The notes beneath the pieces were generated by a model. That model had not been told where the DNA came from. It saw only the letters and a program-made list of their open reading frames with translations, and ran no database searches. The translations under genes and the position numbers were made by a program. DNA of 64,000 nt from Microbacterium protaetiae (GTDB lineage Bacteria > Actinomycetota > Actinomycetes > Actinomycetales > Microbacteriaceae), in assembly GCF_004135285.1 (NCBI RefSeq), contig NZ_CP035494.1, positions 62,001-126,000 of the forward strand, read 5' to 3'. Numbering within the stretch: the first letter of the stretch is position 1; each line of letters begins with the position of its first letter. Of the stretch, positions 40,123 through 48,442 are shown in pieces.

Positions 40123-41196
40123 GTGACCACGCCGCTGACTCTGCAGGCCCGCGCCGACGCCGGCGTGGCCGCCCTCACCCCCGGCTATTTCGCGCTGGTC
40201 ATGGCCACCGGCATCGTCTCGATCGGCATGCGCACCAACGAGTGGTTCACCGTCTCGTTGGTGCTTCTCGTGATCGCCGCCGTCTCATACATCGTGCTCG
40301 TGGCGCTGAACATCGTCCGTATCCTGCGTCACCCGGCGCAGATGGCCGAAGACTTCGCCGACCCCGGCCGCGCATTCGGGTTCTTCACGTTCGTGGCCGC
40401 GACCGACGTGCTCGGCAGCAGGCTCAGTCAAGAAAGCGGCTACCACGGCGTCGCCGTCGCCCTGTTGTTGGTGGCATCCATCGCCTGGATCATCCTCGGC
40501 TACACGGTGCCCTGGACCGCGGTGCTCGGCGACCGCAAACAGCCGCCGATCACCACGGCGAACGGCACCTGGTTCATCTGGGCGGTGGCCAGCCAGTCGA
40601 TCGCCGTGCTGGCGGCGACCCTCGAGCTCGAGTTCGAGGCCTGGCGGCCCGGCCTGGCACTGCTCGCGGTGTTCTCGTGGTCGGTCGGAATCTTTCTGTA
40701 CTGCGCAGTGGGCGTGTTCGTCGCGGTGCGCATGCTGACCGTTCCGTTCCGCCCCGAAGACCTCACTCCCCCGTACTGGGTTGCCATGGGCGCCACCGCC
40801 ATCACGGTGGTCGCCGGCGCGCGCATCGTCATGATGGCCGACGCGCCGATGGTGGATGCCACGCGCGGCCTCATCGCGGGCGCGTCGGTGTTCTTCTGGG
40901 CGTTCGGCACGTGGCTGATCCCGCCGTTGGTGATCGCCGGGTGGTGGCGGCACGGGCGCCACCGCATCCCGTTCCGCTACGAGGCGACGCTGTGGAGCAT
41001 CATCTTCCCGCTGGGCATGTATGGGGTCGGTGCGCAGTTCCTCGGCGACGTCGACAGCCTGCCGATCGTCCACACCATCGGCTATGTGGAGAGCTGGATC
41101 GCCATGGCCGCGTGGACCGGCACGTTCGTATGGATGCTGGTGAACCTGTGGCGCACGGTGCTGCGGCCGCCGCGCGCGCCGCTCGTCGTCAGTTGA
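40123..41196 (+). CDS. TDT family transporter (tellurite-resistance/dicarboxylate, SLAC1 fold)
   Basis: 357 residues with ten hydrophobic helices in the voltage-dependent anion channel-like (TehA/SLAC1/Mae1) pattern. It begins LTPGYFALVMATGIVSIGM; FGFFTFVAATDVLG and GTWFIWAVASQSIAV are typical. Members carry C4-dicarboxylates, sulfite or act as anion channels; the substrate is not predictable here. Leaderless GTG start. The 3' end overlaps the convergent MarR gene by 8 bp. Confidence 0.85.
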   Translation: MTTPLTLQARADAGVAALTPGYFALVMATGIVSIGMRTNEWFTVSLVLLVIAAVSYIVLVALNIVRILRHPAQMAEDFADPGRAFGFFTFVAATDVLGSRLSQESGYHGVAVALLLVASIAWIILGYTVPWTAVLGDRKQPPITTANGTWFIWAVASQSIAVLAATLELEFEAWRPGLALLAVFSWSVGIFLYCAVGVFVAVRMLTVPFRPEDLTPPYWVAMGATAITVVAGARIVMMADAPMVDATRGLIAGASVFFWAFGTWLIPPLVIAGWWRHGRHRIPFRYEATLWSIIFPLGMYGVGAQFLGDVDSLPIVHTIGYVESWIAMAAWTGTFVWMLVNLWRTVLRPPRAPLVVS

Positions 41197-41614
41197 GGTG
41201 CTCGCCGAACGGCTCTTCGTGAAGCCCCTTCAGCGCCGCCGTCAACTGTGCACCCGATGACGCGAACACCGCGTCGAGGTGCGCGAGCCGGGCGTCGGCC
41301 TCTTTGAGAGCCGCCATGCCCTTGTCTGTGACGCGGAGGGTGGATGCCGCGCCCGCATGGGCCGTGGCATCCGCCGCCAGCCCGTCATCGACCAAAGCGT
41401 GCACCGCCGTATGCGCGGTCTGCACGGTGATCTGCGATCGCCGCGCGAGCTCGGAGAACGAGATGCCCGGCGTCGCGCGGATGTGTGCGAGCAGTCCGTA
41501 CTTGCGAGTCGTCAGCCCGAGGCCCTTGAGTTGCTTGTTGAGCTGGCCATCCCAGATGGTTCCCAGCGTCAGCAGGGAGAGCACCGGGCTGAACCGGCGT
41601 GGCTGCGGGGGCAT
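41189..41614 (-). CDS. MarR family transcriptional regulator
   Basis: 141 residues, a winged helix-turn-helix protein: LTTRKYGLLAHIRATPGISFSELARRSQITVQTAHTAVHALVDDGL, the beta-wing around AGAASTLRVTDKGMAAL, and a C-terminal dimerisation helix. Such regulators usually control an adjacent transporter or detoxification gene; the tail-to-tail TDT gene is the obvious but unproven candidate. The start is set at the ATG beginning MPPQPRRF, which has TACGAT six bases upstream (41626-41621). It is the last clearly core-type gene before the accessory region. Confidence 0.85.
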   Translation of the reverse strand: MPPQPRRFSPVLSLLTLGTIWDGQLNKQLKGLGLTTRKYGLLAHIRATPGISFSELARRSQITVQTAHTAVHALVDDGLAADATAHAGAASTLRVTDKGMAALKEADARLAHLDAVFASSGAQLTAALKGLHEEPFGEHLN

Positions 41615-41620
41615 GCTTCC

Positions 41621-41626
41621 ATCGTA
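41621..41626 (-). promoter_or_regulatory. -10 hexamer TACGAT of a leaderless promoter
   Basis: Minus-strand TACGAT, six bases (GGAAGC), then the ATG of the marR-type gene. Confidence 0.5.
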
Positions 41627-41710
41627 GTCGCGGCGTTCGGTGAGCCTCAGAGGCGCGGGCCGGAGCAAATCGTGAGCGCGGTGTTCGTGTGCGCGCGTAC
41701 GACGCCTGCC

Positions 41711-41842
41711 TCAGGCGCCGGTCCGACGAATCCGCATGACGCGCGCCGACTCCCCAGCACCGGCCAGGCTGACCGAGAGGACTCCCGATGTCGCGTTTAG
41801 CTCCACCTGTGTCGCGTCGGCATCCCGGTTCCAGATGAAGAC
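41711..41842 (-). pseudogene. Orphan C-terminal coding remnant at the edge of the accessory region
   Basis: A 43-residue open stretch without a start codon that reads like the end of a real protein: FIWNRDADATQVELNATSG, then VLSVSLAGAGESARVMRI, then stop. An in-frame TAG closes it a few codons upstream. The codon style (GGATGCC-type Asp-Ala) is that of the core genome. The 5' part of the gene is missing, and the sequence upstream differs in style, as if the gene had been cut by an insertion or deletion. The parent family was not recognised. Confidence 0.5.
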
Positions 41843-41866
41843 GTCACAAAGATGAGGCGCTGCCGT

Positions 41867-42109
41867 CTATCGCGGCGAGGCGGAACTTGCCACTCTTTTT
41901 CGAGCAACGAACCCCAACGAGAGCAGCACAACACCACCGACAAGGACACCCACGGAAGCCCCGACGCCTACTTGCTGGATCCACGTGTCAATGATCGGCG
42001 AGTCCTGGCTCGTCCCAACGGTCAGTCCAAGCGCAACGATGGCGCCCAGGACAACAAGAACCGCAGCCCACACGAACAATGGTGTTGGTCGCAATGCGCG
42101 TCTGCTCAT
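41867..42109 (-). CDS. Small two-helix membrane protein
   Basis: 80 residues: a basic N-terminus (MSRRALRP), helix ~11-31 (LFVWAAVLVVLGAIVALGL), a short outside loop and helix ~45-67 (GVGASVGVLVGGVVLLSLGF), then a basic tail. GAGGAG lies ten bases before the ATG. Function unknown. Codon use is less GC-biased than in the core genes around it. Confidence 0.6.
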   Translation of the reverse strand: MSRRALRPTPLFVWAAVLVVLGAIVALGLTVGTSQDSPIIDTWIQQVGVGASVGVLVGGVVLLSLGFVARKRVASSASPR

Positions 42110-42335
42110 CAGATTCGAACTCCTCGCTATGAACTTCAGTTCACGGTCGAATTATGATACCGCTCACTACGAACCCCCCGCACGGATATAGCCGATATCG
42201 CACAGCCCCACCTCGTCGCCGGGTTTGCTGCACTGCCATGCCCCTTCGGGCCGCTCTGAAACAGGCTCCGCTTCTGCTGCCTCGCGGCTGCGTGTGGCGG
42301 AACCGATGAGCGTGAAGGCGAAGACCACGGGGCCA

Positions 42336-42929
42336 TCAGCTGCGCGCCGGAGTGAGCCTTTCCTGAGCAGTTGCGGCGCGCTTCGCCGCTCTGCGTGCTT
42401 TCACTGGTGCGGACGTGAAGTACAGCAGCACCGCGATTGCGGTCGTCCCTAGATATCCCGCGACGAAGACGAAGTCGAACCAGATGAGAGCGAGCAGTAG
42501 GCATCCCGGTATCACGGCCGTTGACCAGATCTTCACTCTGCGGCTCCAGAGCGCGGAGGTCCACATCATGATCAAACCCAGGGCCCAGCCGATGAAGTAC
42601 AGGCTCGACCCGACCGCTATCAGCAGGCAGACGGCCCAGACATAGGAAATCGGCTCCCAGCGCGCGAAGAGAGTGATGCGTGATGGCTTGCTGTTCTTCC
42701 CGGAGGTCGTCGGAACTTCCGCAGCGACAGCGAGGGGATCGCCGATCTCGGCGATGATGTCGTGAATGGTGATCGGTTCGCCTCGCTGTTCCGCGTCCGA
42801 TCTGCACTCTACGATGTGGGCCGCGATCTCCGCACGGATGTGCGACGCCGCGTCCGGATCGCGCACGGAGACGGCGCGCTCAACCTCATCAAGGTACGCG
42901 CCTTCAACTGCACTGTCATCGACATCCAT
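42336..42929 (-). CDS. HAAS/DUF1700-like membrane protein paired with PadR regulator
   Basis: 197 residues. The N-terminal ~70 residues are soluble and resemble a HAAS domain: YLDEVERAV, IRAEIAAHIVECRSDAEQRGEP, IIAEIGDPLAVAAEV. Three or four membrane helices follow, and a basic tail. Proteins of this type are usually encoded right after a PadR repressor that may regulate or be held by them. Here the PadR stop is one base before this ATG, so the pair is one operon. Function beyond signalling or envelope stress is unknown. Confidence 0.72.
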   Translation of the reverse strand: MDVDDSAVEGAYLDEVERAVSVRDPDAASHIRAEIAAHIVECRSDAEQRGEPITIHDIIAEIGDPLAVAAEVPTTSGKNSKPSRITLFARWEPISYVWAVCLLIAVGSSLYFIGWALGLIMMWTSALWSRRVKIWSTAVIPGCLLLALIWFDFVFVAGYLGTTAIAVLLYFTSAPVKARRAAKRAATAQERLTPARS

Positions 42930-42930
42930 G

Positions 42931-43302
42931 TCACCGCGACCTTCCCTCTCCTGTTGTCGTCGAGTCGACTTGGGCGCACGGGGAGAAGACTGAAGCGACG
43001 CCGTTCGAGATCATCCTCCAGCCGAGCGTAAAGTCGTCAAGCGCCTCCTGCCCGCGGGTGGTCAGACGGTAATACCGACGCGGTGGGCCCTTCATGGACT
43101 GCTCCCACGTCGTTTCGACCTTGCCGGACTCTCGCAGCCTGCCGAGCACCGGGTACATTGTCCCTGCGCTCGAGATCAGGCCCAGCTCCACGAGCGTCGA
43201 GGCGAGATCGCGGCCATAGACCTCACGGTCCCGCATCAGCGCGAGCGTCACGCCTTCAACCACTCCCTTGCGGAGGCTGTTCAGCGTGCGGTCATCAACC
43301 AT
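42931..43302 (-). CDS. PadR family transcriptional regulator
   Basis: 123 residues: winged HTH of the PadR type with VEGVTLALMRDREVYGRDLASTL, ISSAGTMYPVLGRLRESGKVETTWE and RRYYRLTTRGQEALDDF. Usually a repressor of neighbouring genes and of itself. Two ATGs compete: 43311 and 43302. The second is preferred because TAGCAT lies seven bases upstream and the protein then begins MVDDRTLNS; with the first, AAGG could act as ribosome site. Transcribed with the HAAS-like gene. Confidence 0.85.
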   Translation of the reverse strand: MVDDRTLNSLRKGVVEGVTLALMRDREVYGRDLASTLVELGLISSAGTMYPVLGRLRESGKVETTWEQSMKGPPRRYYRLTTRGQEALDDFTLGWRMISNGVASVFSPCAQVDSTTTGEGRSR

Positions 43303-43480
43303 GTATTGCATGCTACCTTGTAATGGGCTCTACCGCAGTAGCCTCCGATGCTGCTTATTGGGCTTCTCGGGGAGCATTTGGGTGGTTGCCTGGCGAGTTC
43401 ATCGATTACGCTCCTGACCGACCCCGCATCGAGATGCAGTACATGGCTTGTGACGCCACATCCTGCATCTCGACGGCGCA

Positions 43481-43867
43481 TCAACCACCCGAATGGTTGT
43501 CCCCGTAGCTGTTACCCCCGACCCAGAGGCCGACCCACTCAGTCTTCGTGCCGATCAATGGACCAGTGAACGTTCCTGTGTAGCGTGCCCACGCGGCCCC
43601 GTTGCTGTTCTCGGTGGCCTGGCCGATGGCGAGTGTATGAGACGTTTGCGACACGGGACCTCCCCATGACCATGCCCAGTCTCTGACGGCGTTGATCGTG
43701 TCCGGTGCGCTTGTCTTGATCGTGAAATCCGCGTGGAACGACATCGACCAGGCGCCAACCCACGTGCAGATCTTGCAATTGGTGTACTTCATCCCGCCGG
43801 TTACGGCCTTCTTGGTGCAGCTTTCTACGGAGGCCGGGCTAATGACGCCATCTGCGGTCTGAACCAT
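43481..43867 (-). CDS. Hypothetical protein, probably an exported protein that has lost its signal peptide
   Basis: 128 residues from MVQTADGVISPAS: four Cys (ESCTKK, TNCKICTW), many Trp, Ser/Thr and Gly, e.g. SFHADFTIKTS, DWAWSWGGPVSQTSHT, GTFTGPLIGTKTEWVGLWVGGNS. The composition is that of a secreted beta-rich protein, yet the residues ahead of the first Met (VRSLEYPAI) are no signal peptide and lie next to an IS481-type fragment. So the start may have been replaced. No family recognised. Could be expressed as a cytosolic fragment or be a pseudogene. Confidence 0.5.
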   Translation of the reverse strand: MVQTADGVISPASVESCTKKAVTGGMKYTNCKICTWVGAWSMSFHADFTIKTSAPDTINAVRDWAWSWGGPVSQTSHTLAIGQATENSNGAAWARYTGTFTGPLIGTKTEWVGLWVGGNSYGDNHSGG

Positions 43868-43991
43868 GATGGCCGGATACTCGAGACTTCTCACGCCCGG
43901 AGACGGTACCTTGCGAACGTTTGAGCTAGGCGAGGACCTCCTCGGCAGGATATGGGTCACCAGACTCACATGCGTCACCACGGAGGTCCTC

Positions 43992-44072
43992 GTGTCCCAC
44001 GCTGACGCTCCCGTCACCGAGGACGGGCGTCGACGTCTCGCTGCGCTTATCGTCGATCAGGGCTGGTCGAGT
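43992..44072 (+). pseudogene. IS481-type transposase, N-terminal remnant
   Basis: From a GTG the frame reads VSHADAPVTEDGRRRLAALI then VDQGWS. This resembles the first helices of IS481-family transposases, which commonly begin MSHANA.LT..GR.RLA..IV..GW. The similarity ends where the frame runs into the 3' end of the DsbA-like gene. The helix-turn-helix continuation and DDE domain are missing. Just upstream, GAGGACCTCC (43931-43940) and GGAGGTCCTC (43982-43991) form an inverted repeat. Confidence 0.5.
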
Positions 44073-44785
44073 GCGACGTCGACCGCCGCCTGCAACCGGT
44101 CGGCGTTCGTGTCCTGAATGTCGAACACAGTGCCGTCGACGACCAGAACGGGCACTCCCTGCACGACTTGGGCGGTACCGTCGATGGTCGTGCCGAGCCA
44201 GTGGTCGTTGGAGGCCTGCACCCAGTCGCCGAACCTCTGAGTCTCGACGGCGTCGCGGATGTCGGCGGTCACGCCCGCATGCGCTGCCAGGGCGATGATG
44301 TCGTCATCGCCGAGTGCGCCCGCATCTGTGGGCTGGTTCTTCTGCAGCAACGCGTAGAACGCAGGGATGGCCGCGCCCTCCCCCGCATCAGCCACCGCCG
44401 CAATGGCACCTGCGGCACGCGTCGACCAATCAGTGGCGTCGCCGTGCTTCTCGCTCACGAAGTTGAGCGGGTGGATCGTCAGCGTGACATCACCGCTCGC
44501 GACCCACGAGGCGATGAGGTCGCCGGTCTCGGCCTCAAGCATCGCGCAGTACGGGCACGACAGGTCGGTCCACAGTGCAATCTCGACGGGCCCGTCGCCC
44601 GCGGTGATCACGTGGTCGCCGAGGGATGCCGGCACTGCGGTGCCCGCCCCCTGCGCACTGGGTGCGGGAGCCGAGTCGCTGGGTGCCGACGCCGGGGAGT
44701 CTGTCACTGCGGAACAGCCGGTCAGAGCGAGGGCGCCGGCGATGATCGGTGCGAGCAGGAGTGCGGGAACGCGGGTCTTGGACAT
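44057..44785 (-). CDS. DsbA-family thioredoxin-fold lipoprotein
   Basis: 242 residues. Lipobox LALTGC near residue 22-27, a Ser/Ala/Pro linker, then a thioredoxin-4 (DsbA/DsbG-like) domain with the active site in TDLSCPYCAMLE (CPYC) and the cis-Pro loop QGVPVLVV near the C-terminus. Expected to be membrane-anchored outside the cell and to form or isomerise disulfides in exported proteins. The second ATG (MSKTRVP) is chosen because AAGGA precedes it at about six bases. A TGGTCAGACCA-type palindrome lies just upstream. Disulfide-rich products nearby would be plausible clients. Confidence 0.88.
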   Translation of the reverse strand: MSKTRVPALLLAPIIAGALALTGCSAVTDSPASAPSDSAPAPSAQGAGTAVPASLGDHVITAGDGPVEIALWTDLSCPYCAMLEAETGDLIASWVASGDVTLTIHPLNFVSEKHGDATDWSTRAAGAIAAVADAGEGAAIPAFYALLQKNQPTDAGALGDDDIIALAAHAGVTADIRDAVETQRFGDWVQASNDHWLGTTIDGTAQVVQGVPVLVVDGTVFDIQDTNADRLQAAVDVALDQP

Positions 44786-44796
44786 GGCCATCCTTA

Positions 44797-44809
44797 GTGG
44801 TCTGACCAC
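44797..44809. promoter_or_regulatory. GTGGTC-T-GACCAC palindrome, FCD-type GntR operator candidate
   Basis: A perfect 13-bp palindrome directly upstream of the DsbA-like gene. TGGTCnGACCA is the core bound by several FCD-family GntR regulators (FadR, LldR types). No such regulator gene is in this window. Confidence 0.55.
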
Positions 44810-44963
44810 AAATCTACGCGGGACGGTTGCGAAGGCTCTCCGAAACCACCGTGACAAAGCAGAGAGTCGCCCCAACCAGTCCGGAACAACGTACGTGCCA
44901 CCAACCCGATCAGTAGCTGGCCACGAGGATGGCGGCGGCGAGCGCGAATGAACCGGTGACGAT

Positions 44964-45139
44964 CTCCAAGCGGACAATTTCGGGCACCAGTATCTGGTCG
45001 TGCAGCGTCCTGGCGGACGGGGCGCGGGTCTTGCTGGTCCGGTCCCCGCGGTGAGGAACCCACTGTCTATCGCACTGATCGTGCGGCAGATGGCCTCGAC
45101 CCCGAAACGATCCCGGAACATGTCAACGAACCGGATCAT
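44964..45139 (-). pseudogene. IS3-family transposase (OrfB) N-terminal remnant, frameshifted
   Basis: ATG then MIRFVDMFRDRFGVEAICRT matches the usual start of IS3-family OrfB (MIRFIDEHRDRFGVEPICR). After about 35 residues the similarity continues in another frame as TSKTRAPSARTLHDQILVPE followed by IVRLE, the region before the Y(S/G)VYG(A/V)RK motif, which is absent. So the gene is both frameshifted and truncated, with no DDE catalytic domain. Shows past transposition into this region. Confidence 0.75.
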
Positions 45140-45541
45140 CTCGTCGAAGGAAATTCTCCTAATACCGAGCGTTACGAATGGACACCAAGATTCTGGCTCG
45201 ACGGCAGATGGTCTAAGGCCCGTCTGCCGTTGAGCGCAGCGCCACCCGCATACCTTTCGCCGTCGCCGAGCGGCTCGAGTTGACGGTGGACCCCGCGAAG
45301 CTCAACGCGGAATACACCGGACTTGCCGGTTGAACCGACGAGGCGGGCGAGCCTTGGGCTTCGTTGGCCAGACCAATACGCTGCAACCGTGGCATCACCG
45401 TCGAGACTTCTCTCCAGATCCGCTGTCGTGTTTCACGCCTTGGCTACACCCGGCGGGAGAACGTTCCTGAGTAAGGCTCACGCAAGTATCACTCGTCCGC
45501 AGCTCACGGCTAGTCCCCCTGGCAGCAAGCCCAGGTCGACC
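45140..45541. other. No gene recognised; degraded sequence upstream of the LysM-like lipoprotein
   Basis: 402 bp next to the IS3 remnant. A short plus-strand stretch around 45236-45334 (RIPFAVAERLELTVDPAKL) reads like coding sequence but has no start context. No clear promoter or terminator. Confidence 0.4.
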
Positions 45542-45994
45542 ATGCGGACTACGTGGATGGCTGGCGCAGCATTCGCCGCGACCGCACTAGCCACAATTGC
45601 TCTCGGCGGCTGCACGGCGACACCAAGCGCGCAGGACGTCACACCCCCGGGAGCGACGTCTCCCGGGTCTTCTCAGGCCGCCCCAGCTAGTCAGGCGAGC
45701 CCAGCGGAGACCGAAACGACATGTGCGTCCAAGACTGGCGTCTTGGACCGTGGTCCGCGTGCGCACGCAGAAGGCAAAGTCACCGTTGATGAGAGTGGAA
45801 ACCCTATCGCCTACACGGTGGCAGCGGGGGATGCATGGGAGGCAATCAATTACCGGTTCTGCTCGAACTTCATCCAGGGCCTGAATAGTGACTGGCTCTA
45901 CTGCGGTGGGCGCACACATGTGATTCAGCCCGGAGACAAGCTCACGCTTGACCCGACCGAGTATCCAGAACCTAAGTGCAAGCGTGGGAGCTAA
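45542..45994 (+). CDS. LysM-like lipoprotein
   Basis: 150 residues. Type II signal peptide with lipobox ALGGC (Cys ~24), a Pro/Ser/Ala-rich linker, then a domain with YTVAAGDAWEAINYRFC and HVIQPGDKLTLDP. These are the beginning and end of a LysM-type carbohydrate-binding repeat, with extra Cys residues. Probably a cell-surface lipoprotein that touches peptidoglycan. There is no strong ribosome site (only AGG in CCCAGGTCGACC), and earlier in-frame ATGs lack signal-peptide features. Confidence 0.68.
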   Translation: MRTTWMAGAAFAATALATIALGGCTATPSAQDVTPPGATSPGSSQAAPASQASPAETETTCASKTGVLDRGPRAHAEGKVTVDESGNPIAYTVAAGDAWEAINYRFCSNFIQGLNSDWLYCGGRTHVIQPGDKLTLDPTEYPEPKCKRGS

Positions 45995-46395
45995 CGACGC
46001 GCTACCGCTACCCGGAACGCGAGGAGCCGGACTGCTCTTTGGGGCACCAACGAAGGAGTCTGCCGCGATGGCATGGACCACAGTACACTCTTCCGCGATA
46101 TCGCAACAGGACACTGCCAGCCGCCAACCGCCGCACGCTCGACTACCTGACAATCTGGGCAACGCGGCACTGCGGCTATGCCCCTCCGTCATCCTGCACG
46201 AAAGCCAGCGTAGATGATCGAACGGACGCTCAGGCCCAGGCTAACGGTGACGCGCGCGCACGATCTATCCCCTCCGGCGACCGCGTGCCAAGTCCGACGC
46301 GACCAGCTATCCGCGGACGCGACCCCGTGGACCACCACCGGTCGCAAGACGCCACCGGAGGGGCAAGGACACGCACGTTCGCGTACGCTCCCCCT
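45995..46395. other. No gene recognised; leader region of the histidine kinase gene
   Basis: 401 bp. Several frames are open for short stretches, but none has a start context or a familiar sequence. At its end TACGCT (46384-46389) lies six bases before the histidine kinase ATG, a leaderless promoter. Confidence 0.45.
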
Positions 46396-47754
46396 ATGTA
46401 TCGTCGTGAAGATAGTGCGTCGGAGGTGAATACGGCTGACCAGATACGGGCGTCTGAAGCCGCCGCCCGCCTCACTCCTTCTCATACCCTCGAGACTGGA
46501 GTGGAAGCACTGCAAGCCTTTCCTTCGGCATTCTTGCGCTCGCGTAAGGCGGCGCTGCTGTTCGCTCTCACCGTCTTCGTTGCGACCCTTCTCCAGGTCC
46601 TCGCCGTCCCCGTCACCGCGCTCGTGGAAGGAAATCGAGAGTGGGGACTGATCTTCCCGGAGCCGGTGGTGATTCTGCTGCTCGTCGTGGGATGCATGCT
46701 GCAGTCGGCCCCCCTCATGCTGGCAGACCGCGCGCCGCGGTGGACCGTGGTCCTCGCGACGTTGACATACCTGGCTCTTGGGGTCGGGCTCGCGGTCCCT
46801 TCGTGGCTGACCGGCATGTATCTCGTCATCGCACTGGCCCTCTTCCTCCTCGGCACGCGTCTCAACCCCACCATTTCGATGGTCTGGGCGCTCTGCGTCA
46901 TTGCGGTGACGATGGCAGTCATCTTTGTTTGGCTCTTACTCATCGGCACGAGCTACAGCACAGCGACGGGATTCGTATTGGGCGAGAGCGCTCGATTCGC
47001 TGCGCCCGCGGCGGGGGCGACGGCACTGGGCATCTGGTGGGGCGCGCAGACCCGTCGCGTGACACGAGCACATGAAGAAGCCGCGCTGGCGAAAGAAGAG
47101 CACGCCCAAAGAGTGCGCGACGCTCAGCATGAGGAAAGAGCGAGAATCGCACGCGAACTCCACGACGTGGCTGGCCAGCATCTTGCGGGCTTGATCACTC
47201 TTGCGGACGCAGCACTCACCGTCGCGGCAGACAGTCCCGATACCGCACTTGAACTTGTCGGCGAGGTTCGGAGTGAGGGCCGGTTCGCGGCCGCCAGTCT
47301 CGCAGGGGCATTGGCAGATCTACAGGACGCCGGGGCGAGAAAGACGGACGCCACCGCAACCGATATCCGCCGCGCGCCAGAACTCGCAGCGTACTGGCGA
47401 AGAATCGGAATGAATGTCGAGATGTCAATCGACGGAGAACTACAAGAGCTCCCAGCAGTGGTATCGAGCACAGCGTATCGAGCGCTCCAGGAAGCGCTCA
47501 CGAACGTCGCAAAGCACTCCCCCGGCTCGTCGGCGCATGTGAAGATACTTGCCAACCGCGAACGACTCGACGTCGTCATCACGAACAACCTGCCAGCCAC
47601 CACGGTCAAGGAAATACCGGGCATCAGCTTGGGATGGGGACTCGCCGGGATGCGCGAGCGCGTGGAACTGCTTCAAGGCACCCTCACGGCAGGAGCGAAC
47701 GCATCTCGCCAATGGCAACTCGCCATATCGATCCCGATGTCCACCCTCCTCTAA
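46396..47754 (+). CDS. Sensor histidine kinase, NarL/DesK type
   Basis: 452 residues. A soluble N-terminus of ~50 residues and about six membrane helices (~55-215) without a large outside domain, then a HisKA_3 dimerisation helix with the phosphorylated His in ARELHDVAGQHL, and an HATPase domain with EALTNVAKHS and GWGLAGMRERVELLQG. Intramembrane sensing kinases of this design often respond to membrane-active compounds. The partner regulator follows after 14 bases. Start: ATG (MYRRED) at six bases from TACGCT; the frame continues 140 codons upstream through DNA with no protein-like features. Confidence 0.9.
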   Translation: MYRREDSASEVNTADQIRASEAAARLTPSHTLETGVEALQAFPSAFLRSRKAALLFALTVFVATLLQVLAVPVTALVEGNREWGLIFPEPVVILLLVVGCMLQSAPLMLADRAPRWTVVLATLTYLALGVGLAVPSWLTGMYLVIALALFLLGTRLNPTISMVWALCVIAVTMAVIFVWLLLIGTSYSTATGFVLGESARFAAPAAGATALGIWWGAQTRRVTRAHEEAALAKEEHAQRVRDAQHEERARIARELHDVAGQHLAGLITLADAALTVAADSPDTALELVGEVRSEGRFAAASLAGALADLQDAGARKTDATATDIRRAPELAAYWRRIGMNVEMSIDGELQELPAVVSSTAYRALQEALTNVAKHSPGSSAHVKILANRERLDVVITNNLPATTVKEIPGISLGWGLAGMRERVELLQGTLTAGANASRQWQLAISIPMSTLL

Positions 47755-47768
47755 CGAGAAAGACCGCT

Positions 47769-48437
47769 GTGAACACGAAGAGAATCCGCGTCTTAATCGC
47801 TGACGACAACCGCGTCGTGCGCCGCGGTCTCCGCCTGCAACTGGAGGCGGTGCCGGATATCGTCGTCATCGGCGAGGTGGGCAACGGAGCCGACGCTGTC
47901 ACCGTGGCCCGAAACGAAAAGGCAGACGTGGTCCTTATGGATCTCCAAATGCCCGGAATGAGCGGCATCGAGGCCACACGCCAGCTGGCCGCAGACTCAA
48001 CACGTCATTCTGCGGTGATCGTCATGACAAGCTTCGCGTTCGATGAGTATGTGCGTGATGCGCTCGATGCGGGAGCCGTCGGGTATCTCCTTAAGAGCCA
48101 CGACTCGGCACATCTCCTCGACGCAATCTACGCCGCGTCGCAGCGGCAAGGGGTGGTGTCCACGCGAGTCACAGCGCCCATGTTGAGGGAGTTCGTTCGA
48201 CGTCGTCGAGTACCGGTCTCGGAAGCGGCCGAACTTCTGACAGCAGCAGAGCGAAGGGTCGTGGCTGTCCTCTCCAGCGGCACGACGAGCAACGAAGACA
48301 TCGCGGCGTTCCTAAACGTGTCCGTACACACGGTGAGGTCCCAGCTCCAGTCGGCACTCAAGAAGGTCGGGCTCGCCGACCGGACCCAGCTCGCCCTCTG
48401 GGCTGTACGGAACAACGTTGACGACACCGCAACATAA
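47769..48437 (+). CDS. Response regulator, NarL/FixJ family (LuxR-type HTH)
   Basis: 222 residues. Receiver domain (RIRVLIADDNRVVRRGL; phospho-Asp in DVVLMDLQMPGMSG; switch Thr/Ser and Lys in YLLKSHDS) followed by a GerE/LuxR HTH (LTAAERRVVAVLSSGTTSNEDIAAFLNVSVHTVRSQLQSALKKVGL). GTG start with GAGAAAGA upstream. It should act with the preceding kinase. The likely first target is the broken small-peptide gene and membrane protein immediately downstream (inferred from position only). Confidence 0.9.
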   Translation: MNTKRIRVLIADDNRVVRRGLRLQLEAVPDIVVIGEVGNGADAVTVARNEKADVVLMDLQMPGMSGIEATRQLAADSTRHSAVIVMTSFAFDEYVRDALDAGAVGYLLKSHDSAHLLDAIYAASQRQGVVSTRVTAPMLREFVRRRRVPVSEAAELLTAAERRVVAVLSSGTTSNEDIAAFLNVSVHTVRSQLQSALKKVGLADRTQLALWAVRNNVDDTAT

Positions 48438-48442
48438 TTCAA

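Noticed and set aside
43323..43508. Plus-strand 61-codon ORF (MGSTAVASDAAYW...)
   Set aside because: It reads fairly protein-like, but has no ribosome site or promoter hexamer, overlaps the 3' end of another gene and has no recognised similarity. Left out as unsupported.
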